Source of the DNA: Haloechinothrix aidingensis
GTDB taxonomy: Bacteria > Actinomycetota > Actinomycetes > Mycobacteriales > Pseudonocardiaceae
Assembly: GCF_013450155.1 (NCBI RefSeq)
Contig: NZ_JACCKD010000001.1
Span: forward strand, 310,001 to 374,000
Length of the DNA stretch: 64,000 nucleotides
Direction of reading: 5' to 3'
Made by a program: the position numbers and the translations under genes. Each line of letters begins with the position of its first letter. Position 1 is the stretch's first letter. Of this stretch, positions 49,845 to 58,333 are shown piece after piece. The notes under the pieces are model-generated. The model made no database searches. It saw only the letters and a program-made list of their open reading frames with translations, and was not told the DNA's origin.

Positions 49845-50678
49845 TTGAAACTCGCCACGATTCGCACCCCGGGCGGCTCCGTCGCTGTACGGATCGACGG
49901 GGAGCACGCCGTAGAACTCGGTGCCCCGGATGTCGGCGCGCTACTGGCGGAACCGGACTGGCTCACGACGGCCGGAGCAACAGGGGGGAGGCGATTCGCA
50001 ACGGCCGACGTGGAGTACGCCCCCGTAGTTGTCAACCCGTCGAAGATCATCTGCGTGGGCCTGAACTACCGCACCCATATCCTCGAGATGGGGCGTGAAC
50101 TGCCCACGTACCCCACGCTGTTCGCCAAGTTCGCCGATAGCCTGCTGGGCGCACACGACGACATCGCCCTGCCCGACGTCAGCGACGAGGTCGACTGGGA
50201 AGCCGAACTTGCCGTGATCGTCGGACGCTCCGCCCGCCACGTCACCCCTGCACAGGCAGCATCCGCGATCGCCGGCTACACCGTGCTCAACGACATCTCG
50301 ATGCGCGACTGGCAGTGGCGGACCGTGGAATGGCTGCAGGGCAAGGCCTTCGAGGCCAGCACTCCCGTCGGACCGTGGCTGGTCACCCCCGACGAGGTCG
50401 ACGATGCCGCTGATCTAGCCATCACGTGTGAGGTCAACGGGGAGGTCATGCAGTCGAGCCGTACGTCGGACCTGTTGTTCCGGCCGGCCGATCTGGTCTC
50501 CTATATCAGCCGGTTCACGACGTTGCGGGCCGGTGACGTGATCGCGACCGGCACACCGGGCGGTGTCGGCGCGGCGCGTGACCCGAAGACGTTCCTGGCA
50601 GACGGCGATGTGGTGCGCACGGTCATCGACGGGTTGGGCCCGTGCGTGAATCGTTGCGTGAAGGAGGGCACTTCGTGA
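49845..50678 (+). CDS. Fumarylpyruvate hydrolase (FAH family)
   Basis: The TTG at 49845 lies 8 nt after AGGAG, 10 bp behind the dioxygenase. The 277-residue protein has the FAH core: KIICVGLNYRTHILEMG and the metal ligand cluster in DEVDWEAELAVIVG (Glu, Glu). It also has the NDISMRDWQ segment and the GDVIATGTPGGVG signature near the C terminus. It would cleave fumarylpyruvate to fumarate and pyruvate, the last step of the gentisate route. A GTGA overlap links it to the isomerase gene. Confidence 0.9.
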   Translation: MKLATIRTPGGSVAVRIDGEHAVELGAPDVGALLAEPDWLTTAGATGGRRFATADVEYAPVVVNPSKIICVGLNYRTHILEMGRELPTYPTLFAKFADSLLGAHDDIALPDVSDEVDWEAELAVIVGRSARHVTPAQAASAIAGYTVLNDISMRDWQWRTVEWLQGKAFEASTPVGPWLVTPDEVDDAADLAITCEVNGEVMQSSRTSDLLFRPADLVSYISRFTTLRAGDVIATGTPGGVGAARDPKTFLADGDVVRTVIDGLGPCVNRCVKEGTS

Positions 50679-51448
50679 GCGATAGCGGCGGGAGAGCGAG
50701 CGAATCCCCCCAGCACCATCAGGTTCGCGGCGACGCGTGGCCTCCCGAGGTGAGCTCAGCGCTGCGATGGGTCCAGGACGGGCAACGACTCGTCGAGCAG
50801 ACCGTAGCCGCGCTGGACGACGATGTACGACTTCCCTCGGCGCTGCCGCGCTGGAGCCGGGGGCACGTGATCACGCACCTCGCGCGCAACGCTGATGCGC
50901 TGGTCAACCTGCTGGAGTGGGCGCGTACTGGAAACCCGACGCCGATGTATTCCTCCCGGCATCAGCGGGACGCCGAGATCGAGGCGGGGGCGGAGCGCCC
51001 GCTCGGAGAGCAAGCCGGTGACCTGGCCGAATCCGGACGCCGATTCGCCGAGGCAGCGGCACGGTTGACCGAACACGGGTGGTCGGCGCGGGTTACCAGC
51101 GCGCAGGGCCGTGACATACCCGCGTCCGAGGTGCCATGGATGCGCGCCCGTGAGTTGTGGCTCCACGTGTTGGACCTGGACGCAGGTGTTGCCATGGACG
51201 ACCTTCCCGACGACATCGCCGAAGCGCTGGTGCGCGACGTGGCGTCGTGGATGTCCTCCCGGATCGATACCGCGATCGAACTGCGGCCGCACGGCCACCC
51301 GCCGGTGCGGTTCGGGCCGGCAGCGGAAACCCCGAGCGCAGTGCTGAGCGGTCCGGCCTGCCGCATCGCAGGCTGGCTCACCGGGCGTACGAGCGCCGAC
51401 GAGCTGCACCGAGACGGCGTGGTGCCCACCCTGCCACGGTGGCTCTAG
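50675..51448 (+). CDS. Mycothiol-dependent maleylpyruvate isomerase
   Basis: GTG 50675 overlaps the hydrolase TGA; the start at 50642 is rejected because it lies in the hydrolase frame region. The 257-residue protein shows the MDMPI/DinB-like N-terminal bundle with the metal-site histidine in LPRWSRGHVITHLARNADAL, and further His/Glu positions in MRARELWLHVLDLDAGV. A C-terminal sterol-carrier-like domain follows (SAVLSGPACRIAGWLTGR). It isomerises maleylpyruvate to fumarylpyruvate using mycothiol. This fits actinomycete chemistry, where glutathione is replaced by mycothiol. Confidence 0.9.
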   Translation: MSDSGGRASESPQHHQVRGDAWPPEVSSALRWVQDGQRLVEQTVAALDDDVRLPSALPRWSRGHVITHLARNADALVNLLEWARTGNPTPMYSSRHQRDAEIEAGAERPLGEQAGDLAESGRRFAEAAARLTEHGWSARVTSAQGRDIPASEVPWMRARELWLHVLDLDAGVAMDDLPDDIAEALVRDVASWMSSRIDTAIELRPHGHPPVRFGPAAETPSAVLSGPACRIAGWLTGRTSADELHRDGVVPTLPRWL

Positions 51449-51472
51449 GGGCAGGTAGCGGCTCGGGTGCAG

Positions 51473-51607
51473 CAGCGCTGTGGCAAATACATGCTCGGCC
51501 CGAAGCTCAGGGTCGCGCCCCGGACGGTGCTCGGATTCCTGCGTCATCGCGGTGTGGCGTACCTGCGCGAGTGCGATCCGATGACCGGGAAGGTTGTCCG
51601 TGGTTGA
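51473..51607 (+). pseudogene. IS481-like transposase remnant
   Basis: A 44-codon fragment ends at a TGA at 51605. It reads GPKLRVAPRTVLGFLRHRGV followed by AYLRECDPMTG, which resembles the part of IS481-family transposases just before the catalytic core (pattern PARTVSRVLRRHG-x-P-L-x-x-DP-TG). The rest of the element is missing. It lies exactly between the salicylate operon and the pot-type operon. Confidence 0.65.
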
Positions 51608-51611
51608 CAGG

Positions 51612-52355
51612 TCAGATCTTCTTGACCGTGAACCCGCCGTCCACCTTGAGGAGCTCGCCGGTGATGAACGAACTGTCCGAACCCAGCAGAAAATCGACGG
51701 CTGCGGCGATCTCGGAGGGTTCGCCGGGGCGTGCAAGCGCGTGCCACGATCGCACCACGGACTCGTCCATGACACCCTGCGCGATGAGCTCGTCGTACAT
51801 GGACGTGCGCACATCGCCCGGCGCGATGGCGTTCGCTCGGATTCCGTACTCGGCCCATTCGCACGCGAGCGTCCTGGTCAGCGATCTGATTCCCGATTTG
51901 GCCGCAGCGTAGGCTGCCCGACCCGGTGCGCCGTAGTCCATCGCGACCGAGCAGAGAGTCACGATTGCGCCCCCGCCGGCACTCATCATGTACCGTCCAG
52001 CTGCTTGGCAAGCGAAAAGCGTGCCGTCCAAATGCACGCCGACGATGTGCCGCCAGAGCTCCGCTCCGATAGACACAGTCGCATCATTGCTGACGACCCC
52101 CGCCGCGGTTACCAGACCTGTCGGCGGTCCAGCCCACGCGACGGTCCGTTCTACAGCATGGCTTACAGCCATCTGATCGGAAACATCGCACGCAAACGTT
52201 CGGACACTGTGCTCGTCGTCAAACGGCTCCGGGTTGAGGTCGAGTACGCTGCAGCGCACGTTCGGGTCGCTCACAAGACGGCGGACAGTCTCTCGTCCGA
52301 TGCCGTGCGATCCTCCGGTCACGATGACATGCGAGCCACGACTGTCAGCTGCCAT
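51612..52355 (-). CDS. Short-chain dehydrogenase/reductase
   Basis: ATG 52355 follows GAGGAGAG and gives 247 residues; the open frame above lies in the enolase gene. The classical SDR motifs are present: TGGSHGIG (13-20), the NNAG-like TAAGVVS (83-89), Ser136 and Tyr149-x3-Lys153. LKVDGGF closes the C terminus. It oxidises or reduces a hydroxyl/keto group with NAD(P). It is the last gene of the minus-strand operon and overlaps the enolase-superfamily gene by 11 bp, so it probably acts on that enzyme's product or substrate. Confidence 0.9.
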   Translation of the reverse strand: MAADSRGSHVIVTGGSHGIGRETVRRLVSDPNVRCSVLDLNPEPFDDEHSVRTFACDVSDQMAVSHAVERTVAWAGPPTGLVTAAGVVSNDATVSIGAELWRHIVGVHLDGTLFACQAAGRYMMSAGGGAIVTLCSVAMDYGAPGRAAYAAAKSGIRSLTRTLACEWAEYGIRANAIAPGDVRTSMYDELIAQGVMDESVVRSWHALARPGEPSEIAAAVDFLLGSDSSFITGELLKVDGGFTVKKI

Positions 52356-53499
52356 GCTTGCTCTCCTCGACGGTATTGAACGAAGAACTCGCCCGAGCGA
52401 TGGCCTCCCAGTCCAGACCCAGGCCCAACCCGGGATCGGTCGGCGGGGCGATCGTGCCGGCGGATATGTCGACGGTTCTCGTTCGGAACCGGTCGGCTGC
52501 GTCGAATCTGCCGTCGGCCGGAAAGATCTCGACGTACTCAGCGTCGACAGCGGAGTGTGCGAGATGTTGGTGGATCTCCGGGTAGATGTGACATCCGACC
52601 GGGTAGCCGCGGTCATGAGCCTTACGGATCACTGCTGCGGCACCGGTCAGACCCCCGATGGTGGTGGCATCCACCCGCACGACGTCTGTGCGGTCGAGAG
52701 CGGTCAAGTCGTACAGCAAATAGGGATCGGTGGTCTCGTCGCCGAACGCGATCTTCGTGTCGAAAGCTTCGTGGGCGATGTCACTGTTCCGTAGCATCTG
52801 ACCCGGGTAAGGATCCTCGATCCACTCGACATTCAAACCACTGAGCGAACGTGCCACTGCACGCCCGTCCTCAACCGACCTAAGAGTCCAGATCATGTCC
52901 ACGACGACGGACAGATCTGTGTCGCGTGCCTCCGGCGCGACGGTGTCGATCATCCTGCGCATCGTGTCGGGGTCGTCCAGGCAGGCAAACTTCACCGTAC
53001 GTATCCCCGTCTCGAGCGTTGTCTCGACGCTGCGTCGGATACGAGCCGTCTCTCCCGTCGCGGGGAGGTAACCGTCCACCGACATCAACATCGGCGATGA
53101 GCCCTCGCCTGGCCCGATGAGCTCACTGACCGGGCTTTCCAAGTGCACTCCGCAGGCGTCCCACATGGCGATGTCCAGCAAGCTCAGGGCACGCCGCACG
53201 CAGCTGTCGCCGCTCAGGACTCCGAGCTGTTGGCCCACCCGGTGGTACGTATCTGCGGGGGCACCGATGTACTCGTCCAGGTACAAGGGCGCGACCATAC
53301 GTTCGATTGCCGACGCGACCGGCAGTAGCCTGGTAATCCCGTAAGAGCAGCCGTGGGCCCCGGAGTCGGTGACGATCCGAACGAAGGTGTACTCCCGGTC
53401 AGTGACCGTGTGACTGCCCATGATGACCGGCTCGGTCAGCGTGAATCGAGCTTCGGCCACGTCGATCCGTTTGATCGAGGGGAAGTCCGCCGCCGTCAT
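52345..53499 (-). CDS. Enolase-superfamily enzyme (mandelate racemase-like)
   Basis: The 384-residue protein has the two-domain layout of the mandelate racemase group. Metal ligands are Asp201 (VVVDMIW), Glu228 (WIEDP) and Glu255 (FGDET). A His304-Asp277 pair forms the candidate acid-base dyad (CHIYPEIH and VRVDATTIGG). Lys160 in TVKFA is kept, but the second Lys of the K-x-K motif is Ala162, which is unusual. Members abstract the alpha proton of a carboxylate, giving dehydration or epimerisation of acid sugars or related acids. It overlaps both neighbours by 4-11 bp. The substrate is unknown. Confidence 0.85.
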   Translation of the reverse strand: MTAADFPSIKRIDVAEARFTLTEPVIMGSHTVTDREYTFVRIVTDSGAHGCSYGITRLLPVASAIERMVAPLYLDEYIGAPADTYHRVGQQLGVLSGDSCVRRALSLLDIAMWDACGVHLESPVSELIGPGEGSSPMLMSVDGYLPATGETARIRRSVETTLETGIRTVKFACLDDPDTMRRMIDTVAPEARDTDLSVVVDMIWTLRSVEDGRAVARSLSGLNVEWIEDPYPGQMLRNSDIAHEAFDTKIAFGDETTDPYLLYDLTALDRTDVVRVDATTIGGLTGAAAVIRKAHDRGYPVGCHIYPEIHQHLAHSAVDAEYVEIFPADGRFDAADRFRTRTVDISAGTIAPPTDPGLGLGLDWEAIARASSSFNTVEESKHGS

Positions 53500-55487
53500 T
53501 CTTTCGCCACCACCCGCGCCTGCTCGACGATGCTCTGGACGTCCGGTATCAGCGCGCCCTGCAGGTTCGGTGCCGCCGGTATGCGCACATCGGGCGCGCC
53601 GAGGCGTGCCACCGTCGCCCGCTCCAGCTCGGGATGCCGCTCGGCTATCCGCGCCGCAACCTCAGCGCCGAAACCAGCCATCATGTTCGCTTCGTGGACG
53701 ATCAGCACCCTACCCGCCGACGAGGTGACGGCTTCGTCGATCGCGTTGTCGTCGAGCGGCGAGAGCCACCGCAGATCGAGGATCGACGCCTCGATTCCAT
53801 CGCCGGAAAGCGTCTCGGCCGCCTCGAAGCACTGACCGAGCATTGCACCCCAGGTGACGATCGCCAGGTCGGTGCCAGCGCGGCGCCAACGCGCTCCTCC
53901 GATGGTCTCGTCCGGCTGGTCCGGCCAGACAGGCCCTTCATCCTGGTACAGGACGCGCGACTCGATTAGGACGCAGGGATCGGCATCCTGCGCCGCAGCC
54001 CGCAACATGGCGTACGCGTCGTGCTGGGTAGCCGGAAGACCGACGTTGATCCCGGGAACGTGCGTGAGCAGCGCCTCCACACTTTGCGAATGCTGGGCAC
54101 ACGATCCGGGTGTGACACCTTGCTGGGTGCGCACGACCATCGGAGCGTGCAGCTCGCCCCGGCTCACATAGCGGACGTTGGCCGCTTGGTTGACTAGCTG
54201 ATCCAGCGCAACGAGGAGGAAGTCGGCCCACATGATTTCCACGATGGGGCGGAGACCCGCCATGGAGGCGCCAACAGCGGAGCCCAGAATGGCACTCTCC
54301 GAGATCGGCGTATCGAAAACGCGCTCAGGCCCGAATTCCTTCTGCAGCTTGCGGCTCACGCCGAAGATCCCGCCGGCCTGACCGACGTCCTCACCATAGA
54401 CCACGGTACCCGGACGTTCCCGCAACTCGGAGCGTAGCGCGAGGTTTACCGCACGCTGGTAGGTCAACCGCGTCGCTTCGCCGCTCGGGGTTCGGTAATG
54501 GGTCATGCCACCCGGCACCGCGGCAACATGCTCGCGGGCAGTGTCGGGATCTGGGAAGGGCATCGCTTCTACGGCCGCCAGCACACGGTCGATCTCGCGC
54601 TGTGCGTCAACGTCCAGCTGATCCAGCGCCGCGCTTGTTGCCTCGCCGGTCTCCACCAAGGAACGACGCAAACGTGCCAGCGGTTCGTCGTGTTCGGCCT
54701 GTTGGACGTCGGCTTTAGGCCGGTAATGTTGGATGTCGCGGTTGTAATGCCCGGAGAGCCGTACCGTGCGGCATTCGAGGAATACCGGACCGGCGCCGCG
54801 CACCGCGGCGGCGCGGGCCTGGCAGACTGCATCCTGTACCGCCGCCGCATCGCATCCGTCGACCACCCAAGCGTCGATCCCGTAACCCGCGACACGCTCC
54901 GTGAGCGGTGCACGGATCATGGAGTCGATCGGGGTCATCTCGGACCAGCCGTTGTTCCCGCAGATGACGACCAACGGGAGTGAGCGCGCTGCGGCGAACA
55001 CCAGGCCTTCGTGCGTTGCGCCCTGGTTCATGGCGCCGTCACCAATCGATACCGCGACCACGCCATCACCTGCCCACGCCGCGTGCATCGCCAATCCACA
55101 CGCGACGGGAATACCGGCGCCGACGATCGAATTCTCGCCGTAGAATCCGTACCCGGGCGCAGTCAAGTACGCGGAACCGCCACGACCACCGTTGATCCCA
55201 TCCGCGCGATGACAGATCTCGCCGAGTAGTCCGTCGAGCGGAACACCGGACGATATTGCCCACCCGTGGCCGCGATACGTCGCTACAACCGGATCTGCGG
55301 AAGCGAGGGCCGCACGTGCCCCGACCGGGATGGCTTCCTGGCCGAGGCACACGTGCACCGACCCTGCGATCCTTTGCTGGACGGACAGGTCCAAGCACGT
55401 TCGTTCGAATGCTCGAACCACCGACATGCGGCTATACGCCTCGACTCCAGCGAGCCGTTCAGCACTCATGGATTTCACTCCACTCAT
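53496..55487 (-). CDS. Thiamine-PP dehydrogenase, fused E1 alpha and beta subunits
   Basis: The 663-residue protein joins both halves of a branched-chain/acetoin-type E1. The alpha part (about 1-320) has HVCLGQEAIPVG and the thiamine-PP motif GDGAMNQG ... GNNGW. The beta part (about 340-663) has VYGEDVGQAGGIFGVSRKLQ, TPISESAI and the DLRWLSPLD/VHEANMMAGFGAEVAA segments. No E2 or E3 gene is nearby, so either it uses subunits from elsewhere or it works as a free 2-oxoacid decarboxylase or acyloin-cleaving enzyme. It overlaps the permease gene (4 bp) and the enolase gene (4 bp), so it belongs to the same pathway. Confidence 0.9.
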   Translation of the reverse strand: MSGVKSMSAERLAGVEAYSRMSVVRAFERTCLDLSVQQRIAGSVHVCLGQEAIPVGARAALASADPVVATYRGHGWAISSGVPLDGLLGEICHRADGINGGRGGSAYLTAPGYGFYGENSIVGAGIPVACGLAMHAAWAGDGVVAVSIGDGAMNQGATHEGLVFAAARSLPLVVICGNNGWSEMTPIDSMIRAPLTERVAGYGIDAWVVDGCDAAAVQDAVCQARAAAVRGAGPVFLECRTVRLSGHYNRDIQHYRPKADVQQAEHDEPLARLRRSLVETGEATSAALDQLDVDAQREIDRVLAAVEAMPFPDPDTAREHVAAVPGGMTHYRTPSGEATRLTYQRAVNLALRSELRERPGTVVYGEDVGQAGGIFGVSRKLQKEFGPERVFDTPISESAILGSAVGASMAGLRPIVEIMWADFLLVALDQLVNQAANVRYVSRGELHAPMVVRTQQGVTPGSCAQHSQSVEALLTHVPGINVGLPATQHDAYAMLRAAAQDADPCVLIESRVLYQDEGPVWPDQPDETIGGARWRRAGTDLAIVTWGAMLGQCFEAAETLSGDGIEASILDLRWLSPLDDNAIDEAVTSSAGRVLIVHEANMMAGFGAEVAARIAERHPELERATVARLGAPDVRIPAAPNLQGALIPDVQSIVEQARVVAKE

Positions 55488-56317
55488 CGATCTGCCGTCG
55501 CCTGCCGAGCGGAGCGACGGGCGGACAAAACTTTCGCCATGGCGCGTCCGAGCAGCAGACTCAGCAGTGCCAACAAGAGCAACGTCGAGACAGCCGCGAT
55601 TACTGGGCTGATCTCGGTCTGTAGGAAAGAGAAGATGCGCACCGGGAGCGTCTCACCGTGCACGCCCGAGACGAAGACAGCGATCACGATCTCGTCGAAC
55701 GACATGATGAACGCGAACAGTGCCGACGCCGCGAGCGCAGGACGTAACGAGGGAATGGTGATCTGCCAGAACGTTCGAAGCTTGGATGCCCCGAGCGTCC
55801 ACGCTGCGCGTTCAAGTGTCTCGTCGAAGTTCTGCACGGCACCCGACATCACCAGTACCACGAACGGTAAGCCTAGCGTGGCGTGTGCCAGCACAAGCGC
55901 CCATACGGAGCCGACCATTCGCAGGTCGGAGTAGACCGCATACAGGCCGATCGACAGTACGATCAGGGGAACGGTCAATGGCAGCATGAGGGCACTTCGT
56001 ATCAGCTGCTTGCCGCGGAAGCGCCCGCGCACGAGGCCGAGTGCGGCCAGCGTGCCAACCGGCGTCGCGATGGCGGCAGCAAGGAATCCGACGAGGAGGC
56101 TGCGCCACAACGAGGCCGTCCAGCCACCGCTGTCCAGGAACTCGATATACCAGCGCATCGACCATTCTGGTGGGGGGAACTCGAGGAAGCGGGTGGAGTT
56201 GAAGGAGACGGGTACGACGATCGTAACCGGTGCGATCAAGAACAGCACCACCCCGATCGCCACGATCCAGAGCAGGATCGAACTCCGCTTGCTCGATACA
56301 CGCGCCGTTGCACTCAT
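55484..56317 (-). CDS. ABC transporter permease (PotC-like)
   Basis: ATG 56317 overlaps the previous permease stop (ATGA); the longer frame is a shadow. The 277-residue protein has six membrane helices. The cytoplasmic coupling segment is ERAAWTLGASKLRTFWQITIPSLRPALAASALFAF, the EAA loop of binding-protein-dependent importers. It pairs with PotB-like and PotA-like subunits. The family imports polyamines, opines, phosphonates, thiosulfate or related solutes. Confidence 0.92.
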   Translation of the reverse strand: MSATARVSSKRSSILLWIVAIGVVLFLIAPVTIVVPVSFNSTRFLEFPPPEWSMRWYIEFLDSGGWTASLWRSLLVGFLAAAIATPVGTLAALGLVRGRFRGKQLIRSALMLPLTVPLIVLSIGLYAVYSDLRMVGSVWALVLAHATLGLPFVVLVMSGAVQNFDETLERAAWTLGASKLRTFWQITIPSLRPALAASALFAFIMSFDEIVIAVFVSGVHGETLPVRIFSFLQTEISPVIAAVSTLLLLALLSLLLGRAMAKVLSARRSARQATADR

Positions 56318-57174
56318 CGCCGCACCGCCCCGAACAGCTTGTCCAGCCCGACCAGTCGATCCATGCTGACGAACAGCACGATGGACACAGCGGAGAGCAG
56401 CACTGCCGACGATGTTGCCGATCCCCAATTCAGGAAGAATGTCTGCCGCTCCATGAACACCGAAAGCGTCATCTCTCCTGGCCCGCCGAGCAGCGACGGA
56501 ACCACGAAGAAGCCAGTCGCGAGAATGAAGACCAGCATCGATCCGGCGAACACGGCCGGCAGGCTCTGCGGCAGGTAGACCCGGCGGAACGCCTGGAACG
56601 CGGAAGCTCCCAGCGTTTGCGCTGCTACCGTCAGCCCGCGATCTATGCCCACCATGCCGCCGTACAGCGCAAGGATCATATAAGGGAGCAGGTAATGAAC
56701 CATCCCGATGATTACTGAGACTCGGTTGAATAGGAGGTCGAGTGGTTCGTCGACAAGGCCGATACTCACGAGCGCGTCGTTGACGATGCCGTTGCGGCCC
56801 AATATGACCATCCATGCGTACACGCGCACGATAAGGCTGATCCAGAACGTCGTGACCACGACCAGCAGGAAACGTCGTGTCACGCTCTCACGGAAGCTGG
56901 TGATCAGGTAAACGAACGGGTATCCGAGCAGCAAGCACATCACTGTGGACGCGACTGAGATCTCCATCGTGATGCGCAGTGTGGACCAGAATACACCACT
57001 CTGGAACAGCTCTTGGTAGTTCGCCAGCCCGTCGCCGAAGCTGATCATCACGATTCGGACGACCGGAACGACGGTGATAGACCCGACAAGGATGAGAGCT
57101 GGGAGCAGGAACCCGATCCCACGAGGTAGCCGGAATTGCCGCACCCGCGGCGCGATCACTGAGCGAGTCGCCAT
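56314..57174 (-). CDS. ABC transporter permease (PotB-like)
   Basis: The 286-residue protein has six membrane helices and the EAA-type coupling loop VAAQTLGASAFQAFRRVYLPQSLPAVFAGSMLVFI. Its start lies inside the 3' end of the binding-protein gene (19-bp overlap), and its stop overlaps the next permease by 4 bp, so the importer subunits are made together. It forms a heterodimer with the PotC-like subunit. Confidence 0.92.
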   Translation of the reverse strand: MATRSVIAPRVRQFRLPRGIGFLLPALILVGSITVVPVVRIVMISFGDGLANYQELFQSGVFWSTLRITMEISVASTVMCLLLGYPFVYLITSFRESVTRRFLLVVVTTFWISLIVRVYAWMVILGRNGIVNDALVSIGLVDEPLDLLFNRVSVIIGMVHYLLPYMILALYGGMVGIDRGLTVAAQTLGASAFQAFRRVYLPQSLPAVFAGSMLVFILATGFFVVPSLLGGPGEMTLSVFMERQTFFLNWGSATSSAVLLSAVSIVLFVSMDRLVGLDKLFGAVRR

Positions 57175-58301
57175 TTGCTGAACCGTTCCTCGGCAGACTC
57201 ACCGTTCTCATACCACCATTGCTCGTCCTGGACCGTCACGACGTCCATGTTCGGTCCGTAGGTGGCAACGAAAGGACGAGCGTCCTCGTTGATCAGATCG
57301 TCCGTAGCAGTGTTCGTGTTGCCGTATCCCACCTGGTTCGCCGTCGACGCGCCGACCTCGGGCAGCTGGTAGGTCGCGAGCAGCGCGTATGCGGATTCCG
57401 GGTTGGGCGCGCCGCGCGGGATGACCCAGTAGCTACTGGCCATGATTCCCGAGTCCCAGGCCACGCCGAGATAGTCGATGTCGTCTTCGCTCTGGGCGCC
57501 GAACGGGCGACCGTTCCACACCGTGCTCATGACGCATTCACCATCGGCTACCAGTTGGATCGACTCTGCGCCCGCGTTCCAGAACGTCGCGATGTGCGGA
57601 GCGAGTTCGTCGAGCTTTCCGATTGCCCGCTCGACATCGAGTGGATACATCTCGTCGGCGCCGACGCCGTCAGCGGCCAATGCGATCTCCAGGTTGTACA
57701 GCGCTTGCTCGTGTATGCACCGTGGCCCTGGGAAGTCCTCCACGTTCCACAGGTCGGTCACAGAAGTCGGCTGTGGTTCACCCTCGGGGAACTCGCGCTC
57801 GTCGAACATCAGGATGGTGGCAAACGGCGCATGCCTGATTCCGTGCGTCGCCACCGCCTCGGGCATCATGTCGTCCCAGTCGCCGCCCAACTGCTCGAAA
57901 TACTCCCGGAATCGCTCCTGGTCAAATTCAGTTAGCAACTCCTGTTCGACTGCCTCGAGGTACTGCCCTCCCGTCTCGATCTCGGTGACGTCCCACTCGA
58001 CGTTGCCGGATTCCACCTGCGCACGAAGTCTGGAGAGGTCAGCCGGGGAGCTCGTTCGAACATCAACGCCGGTCTCGTCCGTGAATGGTGCCCACCAAGA
58101 CTCCTGCCAGATCTCGTCCACCACGCCACCAGACGTGTTCAAGTTCACCGAACCGCTGAGGCTTTTGATGTCCACTGGGCCGCCGGACTGTTCGTCGGCT
58201 TGGTCATTGCCAGACGTGCCCGGTGATGTCGGTTCGCCGCATGCAGCAATCAGGCTCGCGATCGCCATGAACGCGAACAACGTTGTTGCTCTCTTGTTCA
58301 T
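57156..58301 (-). CDS. Extracellular solute-binding lipoprotein (PotD-like)
   Basis: ATG 58301 follows GGGAG (TTG at 58304 is the alternative). The 381-residue protein has a lipoprotein signal with lipobox LIAAC (Cys at about residue 21) and a Ser/Gly/Gln-rich tether. A periplasmic-binding-protein II fold follows, with the PotD-type FPGPRCIHEQALYNLEIALAADG block. It captures the solute outside and delivers it to the permeases. It lies 29 bp after the ATPase gene. The bound ligand cannot be read from sequence; together with the enzymes downstream, an organic acid or amino-sugar-like compound is as plausible as a polyamine. Confidence 0.92.
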   Translation of the reverse strand: MNKRATTLFAFMAIASLIAACGEPTSPGTSGNDQADEQSGGPVDIKSLSGSVNLNTSGGVVDEIWQESWWAPFTDETGVDVRTSSPADLSRLRAQVESGNVEWDVTEIETGGQYLEAVEQELLTEFDQERFREYFEQLGGDWDDMMPEAVATHGIRHAPFATILMFDEREFPEGEPQPTSVTDLWNVEDFPGPRCIHEQALYNLEIALAADGVGADEMYPLDVERAIGKLDELAPHIATFWNAGAESIQLVADGECVMSTVWNGRPFGAQSEDDIDYLGVAWDSGIMASSYWVIPRGAPNPESAYALLATYQLPEVGASTANQVGYGNTNTATDDLINEDARPFVATYGPNMDVVTVQDEQWWYENGESAEERFSKWRLAQ

Positions 58302-58333
58302 CAAGCTCTCCCATCCGGGTAAGTGGATCTGCG

